From assembly GCA_963778385.1 (NCBI GenBank), contig CAVZUA010000040.1, forward strand, positions 62,001 through 126,000: a stretch of 64,000 nt of DNA. Reading direction: 5' to 3'. Below the pieces are notes generated by a model that did not search any database, was not told the origin of the DNA, and saw only the letters and a list, made by a program, of their open reading frames with translations. Position 1 is the first letter of the stretch; the number at the start of each line of letters is the position of its first letter. The position numbers were made by a program, and so were the translations under genes. Of the stretch, positions 36,277 to 45,130 are shown piece after piece. Origin of the DNA: DATARH01 sp963778385. Its GTDB lineage: Bacteria > Pseudomonadota > Alphaproteobacteria > ATCC43930 > CGMCC-115725.

Positions 36277-37536
36277 ATGAACGGCGTGCGCCCCTCCCGC
36301 AAATTTCTGCTGATGCTGGCTGCGCTTGCGGCCGCAGGTCTGACCGCCGGCGCGGTCGCGTGGCACGGGCGGGCCGCGCGCGCGGCGCCGGAGGTCGGGC
36401 AGACGCAGCCCGGCCAGCAGGGCGCCGTGCCGGTCTTCGCCGGCGAGGCCAAGGCGCAGGACGTGCCGATCATCCTGCGCGGCATCGGCTCGGTGCAAGC
36501 TTACAACTCGGTCTCGATCAAGAGCCGGGTCGACGGCAACATTACCCAGACCGCCTACAAGGAAGGGCAGGACGTCAAGGCCGGTCAGCTGTTGGTCCAG
36601 CTCGACCCGCGCCCGTTCCAAGCGGCGCTGGATCAGGCGTTCGGCACCCAGGAAAAAGACCAGGCCAATCTCGCCAACGCTCAGCTCAATCTGGCGCGCG
36701 ACGCCGCGATCGTCGGCAACAATCTAGCGATCAGCCGCCAGCAATACGACACCGACAAGGCCACCGTCGCCGCCGGCCAGGCGACGGTCGACGCAGACAA
36801 GGCCGCGGTCGAGGCGGCCAGGGTCAATCTCGACTACGCCGCGATCCGCTCGCCGATCGACGGCCGCACCGGGCAGCGGCAGGTCGATATCGGCAATCTG
36901 GTCCAGGCGAGCGCTGCGACGACGCTCGTCGTCGTCACCCAGATGAAGCCGATCTACGTGACCTTCTCGGTCGCCGGGACCGACCTCACCCGTATCCGCG
37001 AGAACATGGCGCGGCACCCGCTCAAGGTGGCGGCCTTTGACGCGTCCGACCAAAAACAGGTCGCCGACGGCCAGCTGACGCTGGTCGACAACCAGGTCAA
37101 CGCGACGACCGGCATGGTGACGCTGAAGGCCACGTTTCCCAACAACGACGAGGCGCTGTGGCCGGGCGCCTTCGTCAACGCCCATCTGATCCTCGACACC
37201 GTGCAGAACGGCGTCACCGTCCCCTCGGCCGCGGTGCAAATGGGGCCGCAAGGCGCGTTCGTCTATCTGATCAAGGATGATTCGACGGTCGACACGCGAG
37301 CGGTCGAGGTGACCCAGATCGAAGCCGGCAGCGCGCTGATCGGCAAGGGCCTCAAGGCGGGCGACAAGATTGTCGTCTCCGGCCAGAGCCGGCTCTATCC
37401 CGGCTCACAGGTCGCGGTGCAGGAAGGCGCGCCCGGCCAGATGAACGCATCGCAACCCGAGATCGGCCCCGAGGGCGTCGGCAGCACCGGCGTCAACACT
37501 CCCGCCGCTGGCGGCGCCGGGATCACTCCGCGATGA
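36277..37536 (+). CDS. RND efflux membrane-fusion protein (MdtA-like)
   Basis: A 419-residue periplasmic adaptor with an N-terminal membrane anchor (FLLMLAALAAAGLTAGAVAW). It has the barrel-sandwich (NSVSIKSRVDGNITQTAYKE, EGQDVKAGQLLVQLDPRPF), an alpha-hairpin, AAIRSPIDGRTGQRQVDIGN and the membrane-proximal domain (KAGDKIVVSGQSRLYPGSQV). The partner RND pump follows after a 163-bp spacer that contains palindromes. No outer-membrane channel gene is adjacent, so a shared TolC-like protein is likely. Confidence 0.94.
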   Translation: MNGVRPSRKFLLMLAALAAAGLTAGAVAWHGRAARAAPEVGQTQPGQQGAVPVFAGEAKAQDVPIILRGIGSVQAYNSVSIKSRVDGNITQTAYKEGQDVKAGQLLVQLDPRPFQAALDQAFGTQEKDQANLANAQLNLARDAAIVGNNLAISRQQYDTDKATVAAGQATVDADKAAVEAARVNLDYAAIRSPIDGRTGQRQVDIGNLVQASAATTLVVVTQMKPIYVTFSVAGTDLTRIRENMARHPLKVAAFDASDQKQVADGQLTLVDNQVNATTGMVTLKATFPNNDEALWPGAFVNAHLILDTVQNGVTVPSAAVQMGPQGAFVYLIKDDSTVDTRAVEVTQIEAGSALIGKGLKAGDKIVVSGQSRLYPGSQVAVQEGAPGQMNASQPEIGPEGVGSTGVNTPAAGGAGITPR

Positions 37537-37587
37537 CATTGCCGCTCCCTGTGCGCACGAACGGTTCGCCTATTTTTGCTCTCGCCT

Positions 37588-37669
37588 CCCCCGGGCTTGT
37601 CCCGGGGGTCCACATCTTCGATCGCCATCGCTCAGGCGGAAGACATGGATGGCCGGGTCAAGCCCGGCC
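37588..37669. repeat. Composite palindromic repeat, family C
   Basis: CCCCCGGGCTTGTCCCGGGG (37588-37607 and on to 37610) followed 40 bp later by GGCCGGGTCAAGCCCGGCC (37651-37669), joined by a spacer. The second palindrome is identical to the one at 26075-26093. It lies between the adaptor and pump genes of an RND operon and could modulate their relative expression. Confidence 0.7.
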
Positions 37670-37699
37670 AAGGGGAAGTTTTAACGCCGCGCAATCGCG

Positions 37700-40600
37700 A
37701 TGAATATCTCGGAAGCGTTCATCCGGCGGCCGATCGCCACGGCGCTGCTGATGGCGGCGCTGTTTGTCGGCGGAGCGATCGGCTACAACCTTTTGCCCGT
37801 CGCGGCGCTGCCCACCGTCGACTTCCCGACGCTGCAAGTCACCGCATCGCTGCCGGGCGCCAGCCCGGAGATCATGGCGTCCTCGGTGGCGCAGCCGCTG
37901 GAGCGCCAGTTCGCCGACCTGCCCGGCGTCAACCAGATCACCTCGACCAGCGTCCTGGGCTCCACGGTGATTTCGCTGCAGTTCGACCTGTCGCGCGGCA
38001 TCGACGGCGCCGCGTCGGACGTGCAGGCGGCGGTCAACGCCGCCGGCGGCCAGCTGCCAAAGCAGCTCCCCAACCCGCCGACCTACAAGAAGGTCAACCC
38101 GGCTGACCAGCCGGTGCTGATCCTTGGCCTCACCTCAGATGTGATGACGCTGCACGAGCTCGACCAGTTCGCCGACCTCAACATCGCGCAGCGTATCTCG
38201 ATGCTGCCCGATGTTGGCCAGGTGGTGATTTTCGGCGAGCAGAAATACGCGCCGACCGTGCAGGTCAATCCCGGGGCGCTGGCCTCGCGCGGGCTCGGCT
38301 TTGACGATGTCGCCAACGCGATCAGCAACAACACAGTGCAATTGCCGATCGGCACGCTGCAAGGCACACAGCAGGCCTACCAGATCGGCGCCAACAGCCA
38401 GCTGCTGCAGGTCAACCAACTGGCCCAGGTCATCGTCGCCTATCGCGATGGCCAACCGGTGCGCATCGCCGATATTGGTCGCGTCGTCGACGGCTCGGAC
38501 CAGCCTCTGCAGCTCGATTGGGTCAACAACCATATCGGCGAGATGATCGGCATCTGGCGGCAGCCGGGGTCGAACACGCTGGAACTCGTCAACCGCGTCA
38601 AGAAGATGCTGCCGACCCTGCAGGCCGGCATCCCGCCTTCGGTCAAGCTGATCATGGTCAGCGACCGCTCGCTGTCGATCACCGCGAGCTTCGCTGATGT
38701 AAAGAAGACGCTGTGCCTCACGATCGTGCTGGTGGTGATCGTGATCTTTGCGTTTCTGCGCAGCCTGTGGGCGACGATCATCCCCAGCATCACCGTGCCG
38801 CTGGCGCTCGTCGGCAGTTTCGCGGTGCTCTATCTGGGCGGTTACAGCCTCGACAATCTGTCGCTGATGGCGTTGACCCTGGCCGTCGGGCTCGTCGTCG
38901 ACGACGCCGTGGTGATGCTGGAGAACATCTTCCGCTATCTTGAGGAGGGCGACGACGCGCTGACCGCCGCGCTCAAGGGCTCGGCCGAGATCGGCTTTAC
39001 GATCGTGTCGATCACCGTCTCGCTGATCGCGGTGTTCATCCCGCTCCTCTTCATGGGCGGCATCATCGGCCGGCTGTTCCGCGAGTTTGCGATCACGGTT
39101 ACCGCCGCGATTATCCTCTCGGCGCTGATCGCGCTCACCCTGTCGCCGATGATGGCGGCGCTGTTTCTCAAGGACCCGCGCGAGGCACGGCACGGCCGGC
39201 TCTACCAATCGAGCGAGCGCGCTTTCGATGCGCTGTACCGCGGTTACGGCCGCGCGCTGCGCTGGATGCTGCGGATGCGGCTTTGGGTGATGCTGGTCAA
39301 TCTCGCGTTGATCGCGCTTACCGCGCTGCTGATCGTCTGGATCCCCAAGGGCTTTTTCCCGGACGAGGATACCGGGATGATCTACGGCTTCACCCAGGCC
39401 TCGCCCGACGTGTCGTTCATGGGCATGGCCGACATGCAGCAGCGCGCCGCGGCGGTGGTCATGAAAGACCCGGCGATCGCGACCGTCGGTTCGGCGATCG
39501 GCGGAGGCGGCAGTTCCGGCCTCAACACCGGGCGGATGTTCATCAGCCTCAAGGCGGAAAGCGAGCGCCCGCCGATCGGCCAGGTGATCCAGCGGCTGCG
39601 TGGCGAGTTGGCCAAAGTGCCCGGCATCACGACCTATCTGCAGCCGGTGGTCAGCATCCGCATCGGCGGCCGGCTGAGCCGCACGCAGTACCAGTACACA
39701 CTGCAAGACGTCGACATGCAGGAGCTCTATCAATGGGCGCCCAAACTCACCGACAAGCTGAAGGCGCTGCCCGGCCTGCAGGACGTCGCCAGCGACCTTG
39801 AATCGACCAGCCCGCAGCTAAGCATTCAGATCGATCGCGATCTCGCGGCGCGGCTCGGCGTCAACGCGCAGAGCATCGAGACCACGCTGGGGGCAGCCTT
39901 CGGCCAGGGCTATATCACGCAGATCTACGCGCCGCTGAATACCTACCACGTGGTGTTGGAGGTCGCGCCGCAATACCAGGAGGACGTTTCGGCGCTGTCA
40001 CGTCTGTATGTGCACGGCAGCGGCGGGCAGCTGATCCCGTTTAGCGATTTCGCCAAGCTGGCGCCGACCACGACCACGCTCGCGGTCAATCATCAGGGCC
40101 AGTTTCCGGCGGTGACGATCTCGTTCAACCTGGCGCCAGGCACCTCGCTCGGCCAGGCGGTCGACCGCATCCAGCAGGCGGCGCAGCAGATCGGCATGCC
40201 GAAGAGCGTCGAGACCTCGTTCCAGGGCACTGCACAGGCATTCCAGAGCTCGCTATCGACCCAGCCCTTGCTGATCGCCGCGGCCATCTTCGCGGTCTAC
40301 GTGGTGTTGGGCGTGCTCTACGAGAGCTTTATCCACCCGGTGACGATCCTGCTGAGCCTGCCGCCGGCGAGCGTCGGCGCGCTGCTCTTTCTGATGCTGT
40401 TCGGCTTCGACCTGTCGGTGATCGCGATCATCGGCCTCATTATGCTGATCGGCATCGTCAAGAAGAACGCGATCATGATGATCGACTTCGCGCTCGAACG
40501 GCGGCGCCATGGCGACAAATCGGCCGAGGAAGCGATCTACGAGGCGGCGACCCTACGCTTCCGGCCAATCATGATGACCACCATGGCGGCGGTGCTCGGC

Positions 40601-40849
40601 ACGCTGCCGATCGCGCTGGCGATCGGCGCCGGCGCCGAACTGCGCCAGCCGCTGGGCATCGCCGTGGTCGGCGGCCTTGTCGTCTCGCAGGCGCTCACCC
40701 TGTTCACGATCCCGGTGACCTATATCTACATGGATCATTTCAGCGATTGGATCGCCGGCTTCACGCGCGGCCGGCAGCGGCCGCAGCCGCGCGCCACGAT
40801 CGGGCGGCCGCAGCCGGCACATGTCCGCCGCCCACCGGATCGCCGGTAG
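37700..40849 (+). CDS. RND multidrug efflux permease (MdtB/MdtC/AcrB family)
   Basis: 1049 residues, full family length, with twelve predicted helices. The start MNISEAFIRRPIATALLMAA is typical of the MdtBC branch. The proton-relay aspartates are in LAVGLVVDDAVVMLENIF. Other blocks are GFFPDEDTGMIYGFTQASPD and LIMLIGIVKKNAIMMIDFAL. The C-terminus is basic and Pro-rich. It works with the preceding adaptor. Substrate unknown; only one pump gene is present, unlike the paired MdtB/MdtC of enterics. Confidence 0.95.
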   Translation: MNISEAFIRRPIATALLMAALFVGGAIGYNLLPVAALPTVDFPTLQVTASLPGASPEIMASSVAQPLERQFADLPGVNQITSTSVLGSTVISLQFDLSRGIDGAASDVQAAVNAAGGQLPKQLPNPPTYKKVNPADQPVLILGLTSDVMTLHELDQFADLNIAQRISMLPDVGQVVIFGEQKYAPTVQVNPGALASRGLGFDDVANAISNNTVQLPIGTLQGTQQAYQIGANSQLLQVNQLAQVIVAYRDGQPVRIADIGRVVDGSDQPLQLDWVNNHIGEMIGIWRQPGSNTLELVNRVKKMLPTLQAGIPPSVKLIMVSDRSLSITASFADVKKTLCLTIVLVVIVIFAFLRSLWATIIPSITVPLALVGSFAVLYLGGYSLDNLSLMALTLAVGLVVDDAVVMLENIFRYLEEGDDALTAALKGSAEIGFTIVSITVSLIAVFIPLLFMGGIIGRLFREFAITVTAAIILSALIALTLSPMMAALFLKDPREARHGRLYQSSERAFDALYRGYGRALRWMLRMRLWVMLVNLALIALTALLIVWIPKGFFPDEDTGMIYGFTQASPDVSFMGMADMQQRAAAVVMKDPAIATVGSAIGGGGSSGLNTGRMFISLKAESERPPIGQVIQRLRGELAKVPGITTYLQPVVSIRIGGRLSRTQYQYTLQDVDMQELYQWAPKLTDKLKALPGLQDVASDLESTSPQLSIQIDRDLAARLGVNAQSIETTLGAAFGQGYITQIYAPLNTYHVVLEVAPQYQEDVSALSRLYVHGSGGQLIPFSDFAKLAPTTTTLAVNHQGQFPAVTISFNLAPGTSLGQAVDRIQQAAQQIGMPKSVETSFQGTAQAFQSSLSTQPLLIAAAIFAVYVVLGVLYESFIHPVTILLSLPPASVGALLFLMLFGFDLSVIAIIGLIMLIGIVKKNAIMMIDFALERRRHGDKSAEEAIYEAATLRFRPIMMTTMAAVLGTLPIALAIGAGAELRQPLGIAVVGGLVVSQALTLFTIPVTYIYMDHFSDWIAGFTRGRQRPQPRATIGRPQPAHVRRPPDRR

Positions 40850-40963
40850 CAGCACGCCCTTACAGAGAATTACACGCCGTTACCAAATAATACCTTGGGT
40901 TCATCCTCTCGTTACGCCGATTTCCCTAGAGTTGGCGTTAATAACGAGAAAAGGAGGTGAACC

Positions 40964-41041
40964 ATGCGTGGATTACTATTGTGGCTCCTCGGAATTCCGA
41001 TTCCTGTCATCATCCTGCTATACGTATTCCATGTGATCTAG
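40964..41041 (+). CDS. 25-residue membrane microprotein
   Basis: An ATG preceded by a near-perfect Shine-Dalgarno (AAAAGGAGGTGAACC-ATG) opens a 25-codon frame: MRGLLLWLLGIPIP, then a hydrophobic VIILLY run and a short polar end. It would form one membrane helix with a Gly-Ile-Pro-Ile-Pro kink. From memory, near-identical short proteins with the L-L-G-I-P-I-P core recur in Bradyrhizobium-like genomes. Codon use is AT-richer than in neighbouring genes. Function unknown. Confidence 0.75.
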   Translation: MRGLLLWLLGIPIPVIILLYVFHVI

Positions 41042-41229
41042 ACGTATCCGACTAACGTCATTCGGACGCACCGGTCCGCGCTCTGCACGGCCCGGGATAA
41101 ACTCCGGTCAAAATTCGGCTGGCAGCCGCGCCAACGGTCAAACCAAGCAAAGCGCGGACTGTGGGCGGGGGTGATCATCGAGTAATGGCGTAATCGGTTC
41201 GAGCTGAACGGATGTCAGCGCCCGATCCG

Positions 41230-41361
41230 TTACGAAACCAGGTAGCCAACGACGAACAGGATGACTACGAGCGCGATCGAGATGGCGAGCACGTAGCGGA
41301 CCACGCCTTCCTTTGAGCCGGCGCGGGCATTCTCAGGCGATTTGACGGTCTGGTCCGGCAT
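41230..41361 (-). CDS. Small single-helix membrane protein, 43 residues
   Basis: The frame starts MPDQTVKSPENARAGSKEG (polar, cytoplasmic) and ends with a hydrophobic helix (YVLAISIALVVILFVVGYLV). A longer reading to 41454 enters the kinase gene upstream and is unlikely. The ribosome site is weak. It lies 67 bp downstream of a hybrid kinase gene on the same strand. No family recognised. Confidence 0.55.
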   Translation of the reverse strand: MPDQTVKSPENARAGSKEGVVRYVLAISIALVVILFVVGYLVS

Positions 41362-41428
41362 GAGAGACCCGTACGTGTTGTTTCTTCTTCGCGAACGGGC
41401 CCGCGCCGGGATCGATCCCCCCGCGAGG

Positions 41429-43879
41429 CTAGTTGCCGGCCACGTGTTGGCCATTGCCAGCCCTTACCCGGTCGAGAGTTGCGCGCAGCGTCGAAGACAG
41501 CGTCGAGAGGCGGTAGGGTTTGCGCAGCACCGCCAGCGTATCGTCGATCAGATCCTGCTGCGGCGCATAGCCGGTGGTCAGCAGCACCGCGATATGCGGG
41601 TAGGCGCTGCGTACGCGTCGCGCCAGCGCGACACCGTTCATCGCGCCCGGCATCACGATATCGCTGAACACCAGCCGGATGTCCTGCTCCGCCGCCAGCC
41701 GCACCAAGGCCGCGTCGGCATTGTCGGCGAGACTCACCCGGTAGCCGAGCTCTTCGAGGAACGCTGCGGTGACCTCCTGGACCTCGGGATTGTCTTCGAC
41801 CAGCAGGATGCGCTCGGTGCCGCTCCGACGTTCGTCCTCGGGCAGCGGCCGGCTTGGGCCGACCACCGACCCGACCGCGCGCGGCAGGTAGATCGTGACC
41901 GTCGTCCCCACGCCGAGATTGCTCGTGACGCGCACGGTACCGTTCGACTGCCGCGCGAAGCCGTAAACCTGCGACAGGCCGAGTCCGGTGCCCTTGTCGG
42001 GCCCCTTGGTGGTGAAAAACGGCTCGAACACGCGCGACAGGACCTCGGGATCGATTCCGGAGCCGGTGTCGGTGATATGCAGCGCGACAAAATCGCCGGT
42101 CAGATCGTCGAGCGCGTCGTCGGGCGATACATGCACATTGCCACCGCCGATGCGGATCATGCCGCCCTCGGGCATCGCGTCGCGCGCGTTGACGATAATG
42201 TTGACCAGCGCCAGCTCCAGTTGCGGCACGTCGACCAGTACCGGAGAGGTCTGCTCCGGCAGGTCGAAGACGAGGTCGATGTCCTTGCCCGCCGAGGTCG
42301 CCAGCAAGTCGCGCGACACGGCGAGACGCTCGTGGATGTCGACGACGATGGGGTTGAGCGTCTGGCGGCGCGAGAAGGTCAAAAGACGCCGGGTCAGCGT
42401 TTCGCCGCGCGAGGCGGCGTGCTCGATCGCCCCGACCGCGCGCAGCGAGGGCGGGTCGACCATGCGGCGTTTGAGGAGCTGCGTGTTGGCGCCGACCACC
42501 ATCAGCAGATTGTTGAAATCGTGTGCGATCGCCCCGGTCAGCTGCCCGAGCATTTCGAGCTTTTGCGACTGCGCCAGGCGTTCCTGGGCGCGCCGCAGGC
42601 CTTCCTGCGACTGGCGCCGCTCGGTGATGTCGCGCGTCACCTTGGCAAAGCCGACGAGCGCGCCGAACTCGTCCCGGATCGCGCTCAGCGTGACGCTGGC
42701 CCAGAAATTCGAGCCGTCCTTGCGGACGCGCCACCCCTCAGCCTGGTAGGGGGTGCCGGCCGCCGCCTGCGCCAGCGCCCGCTCCGGCACCCCGGCGGCG
42801 CGATCCTCCGCTGTGTAGAAGCGGGAGAAATGCTCGCCAACGATCTCGTCTTTGCGATAGCCCTTGATCCGCTGCGCGCCGCTGTTCCAGCTTGAGACGA
42901 TGCCGTTCGGATCGAGCATGTAGATCGCGTAGTCGACGACGGCGTCGACCAGCAGCCGGAAATGCAGTTCGCTTTCGCGCAGTGCCGACGCCGATAATCG
43001 CTGCGCGGTGATGTTCCGCCCGATCACGTAGATGAGGCCATTCTCGTCGGTGGACATCGTCCAATCGACGCAGCGCCACGATCCGTCCTTGTGGCGGATG
43101 CGGCTTTCCATCCGCACCCGCGGCACGCCGGCGGCAAGGTCGGTCAGCCCCGCTTCGGAGTCCGCCGCGTCGTCGGGATGGCGCAGCTCGCTGATCGGCA
43201 TGCGCTGTACCTCGTCCGCGGTCCAACCCAGAAACTCGGTCCACGCCGGGTTCACGCTGAGGAAATACCCGTCGAAATTCAGCACGCCGAGCAGGTCTTC
43301 CGACACCTGCCAGATTTGATCGCGTTCCTGCGTGCGCTGGATGATTTCCGACGACAGCGAGCGGTTTCGCGAACGCAACGCCGTGTGGGTGCGATGCTGC
43401 CCGGTGGTCTCGACCGCCGCAATCAAGACGCCGCCGATCCCATTCGGCGCCGTGGCGTCTGGCACAGGGCTGCAACTGATGGTGAGGCGGGCCTCTCCCA
43501 CCTTGTCGCCCTGGCGCCGCACGCGACACAGGCGGTTTTCGGCAAAAAACGCGGGACGCTCACCGGACAGGATCGCCGCGCATAACGGGCCGATTTCCTC
43601 GATGATTTCGGGCCATTCATCCGAACGCGGTTTGCCGAACGCCGCCGGATGCCTGTCGCCGATGATCGCGCCGTAAGCGTCGTTGTAGATGCGCACCAGC
43701 GCCGGCCCCCAGCGCAACGCCATGGGGGCGCCAGAGGCGAGAACCATGGCGACGCTCTGCTTCAGTGCGTCGGACCATTCCTTGCAGTCGCCGAGCGGCG
43801 TCGCGCGCCAATCGAATTGACGCACCCGCTCCGCCATCTCGCCTTCCAGGTGAAAGGCCGAATTCCCCCTGATGCCCAT
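41429..43879 (-). CDS. Multi-PAS hybrid histidine kinase
   Basis: About 816 residues from the Met of MGIRGNSAFHLEG (a longer start at 44029 is possible). Order: a PAS-like domain (RWGPALVRIYNDAYGAIIGD), two further PAS domains (LNFDGYFLSVNPAWTEFLGW; YMLDPNGIVSSWNSGAQRIK) ending in PAC segments, HisKA with His in GAIAHDFNNLLMVV, HATPase (VNIIVNARDAMPEGG, GTGLGLSQVYGF), and a C-terminal receiver (ILLVEDNPEVQEV, Asp in LVFSDIVMPG, Lys in AVLRKPYR). No membrane helix. The kinase core resembles that at 34129-35769. Confidence 0.92.
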   Translation of the reverse strand: MGIRGNSAFHLEGEMAERVRQFDWRATPLGDCKEWSDALKQSVAMVLASGAPMALRWGPALVRIYNDAYGAIIGDRHPAAFGKPRSDEWPEIIEEIGPLCAAILSGERPAFFAENRLCRVRRQGDKVGEARLTISCSPVPDATAPNGIGGVLIAAVETTGQHRTHTALRSRNRSLSSEIIQRTQERDQIWQVSEDLLGVLNFDGYFLSVNPAWTEFLGWTADEVQRMPISELRHPDDAADSEAGLTDLAAGVPRVRMESRIRHKDGSWRCVDWTMSTDENGLIYVIGRNITAQRLSASALRESELHFRLLVDAVVDYAIYMLDPNGIVSSWNSGAQRIKGYRKDEIVGEHFSRFYTAEDRAAGVPERALAQAAAGTPYQAEGWRVRKDGSNFWASVTLSAIRDEFGALVGFAKVTRDITERRQSQEGLRRAQERLAQSQKLEMLGQLTGAIAHDFNNLLMVVGANTQLLKRRMVDPPSLRAVGAIEHAASRGETLTRRLLTFSRRQTLNPIVVDIHERLAVSRDLLATSAGKDIDLVFDLPEQTSPVLVDVPQLELALVNIIVNARDAMPEGGMIRIGGGNVHVSPDDALDDLTGDFVALHITDTGSGIDPEVLSRVFEPFFTTKGPDKGTGLGLSQVYGFARQSNGTVRVTSNLGVGTTVTIYLPRAVGSVVGPSRPLPEDERRSGTERILLVEDNPEVQEVTAAFLEELGYRVSLADNADAALVRLAAEQDIRLVFSDIVMPGAMNGVALARRVRSAYPHIAVLLTTGYAPQQDLIDDTLAVLRKPYRLSTLSSTLRATLDRVRAGNGQHVAGN

Positions 43880-44076
43880 AGCTGAGTCTGAACCCTGCAC
43901 CGCCGCCCAGTTACTTTCGCCAGCTAGCGCCGACCCCCGGCGGTCGGTTGACCCGTGCGCCCCCAAGATGGCGCCTTCCAGAATCGGTCGAACCACTCGC
44001 GCACGCTCGATCGAGACACTCCTCGACACAACTGCCTCATATGGCTAAACCGCCGAAAGCGCCGGTGGTTCCCAAT

Positions 44077-45129
44077 TCAGCCGATGCGCCCTTCCGCAGC
44101 TTCTGCGGGATCCTGATCGTCGAGCACCTTGGCGATCAACTGGTATTTGACCCGGGCGTTGGTCATATCGCGGAAAAACGTGACGAGGTCGTTCCACGGG
44201 TCGTTGATCTTGGTCAGCCCGGAGATGAAGGCGACGACGGTGCCGACCTCGGTCTTGCCCTGCATCACGAACCAGCCGCCGACAAACAAAATGCCGACCG
44301 TGCCGAAGTGGTAGAGCAGGTTGATGAGGAAATTCATCGCGTATTTGCGGCGATAGATCTGCATGTTGAGCCGGTAGATGCTGCTGACGCCGCGGCGGTA
44401 CGAGCGCTCTTCATGCTCCAGCGCGCCTTGCGCGGTCTCGGCGACGATGTCGCCGCTCAGCTGCCGCATGACCTGGATGCGGGCTTCGGTGCGCTGGTTG
44501 ATCGCGGTCTGCACCATCGGCACGAAAAAGCACTGCGGCACGAACAGCGCCAGCGCGACCACCGCCATCAGCGGCTGTAGGTAGATCAGATAGGCGAACA
44601 CGCTAAGCAACACGCCGCCATGCAGTACCGGCTCGGAGACGCTGGTCGCGACAAACAAGCCGACCGGATCGGCCTCGCTCAGGATGATCGAAATGCCGAC
44701 GCCTTCGCGCGTCGTCGTGTCGGGTTCGGGGTGGCGCAGCGCCGCGGCAAATGTTTCGAGCCGCAGCCGCCGGCTCGTGGCCTCGCCGATCGCATTGCGA
44801 TAGACGTTCCAAGCGAGCTTGGCGGCGCCTTGCACCAGCGTCGTCGCGGCGTAGGCAGCACACAGCCAGATCAGCGCACCAAACGCCTTTTGCCCGATCG
44901 CGTCGTTGACGATCCGCCGCTGCAGCTCCAGCGGCACAAGGTCGAGCAGAAAGATGAAGACCGACAGCAGCGCCAGCAGCAGCTGGGCACGGCCGGTCGT
45001 CGCCCAGATATAGCCGTATAGTCCCATTCCGGCGAAGCGGCCCGGCCGAGGCGGCCTGGCCGAGGCCGGTTTGCGGCTGCGGCGCCGTCGGGCGGCCTGC
45101 AGGGCGGCGCTGGCGCTCTTCTCGGCCAT
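44077..45129 (-). CDS. ABC-transporter membrane domain protein without an ATPase domain
   Basis: 350 residues: a basic, Ala/Arg-rich cytoplasmic N-terminus (about 1-35), then about six helices of an ABC exporter-type membrane domain (LLALLSVFIFLLDLVPLELQ, with the coupling-region-like YRNAIGEATSRRLRLETFAA). It stops at KVLDDQDPAEAAEG, where an exporter would continue into its nucleotide-binding domain. No ATPase gene is adjacent. Either a partner is encoded elsewhere or this is a stable truncated form. The stop lies in otherwise clean sequence, with no relict ATPase downstream. Confidence 0.82.
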   Translation of the reverse strand: MAEKSASAALQAARRRRSRKPASARPPRPGRFAGMGLYGYIWATTGRAQLLLALLSVFIFLLDLVPLELQRRIVNDAIGQKAFGALIWLCAAYAATTLVQGAAKLAWNVYRNAIGEATSRRLRLETFAAALRHPEPDTTTREGVGISIILSEADPVGLFVATSVSEPVLHGGVLLSVFAYLIYLQPLMAVVALALFVPQCFFVPMVQTAINQRTEARIQVMRQLSGDIVAETAQGALEHEERSYRRGVSSIYRLNMQIYRRKYAMNFLINLLYHFGTVGILFVGGWFVMQGKTEVGTVVAFISGLTKINDPWNDLVTFFRDMTNARVKYQLIAKVLDDQDPAEAAEGRIG

Positions 45130-45130
45130 G

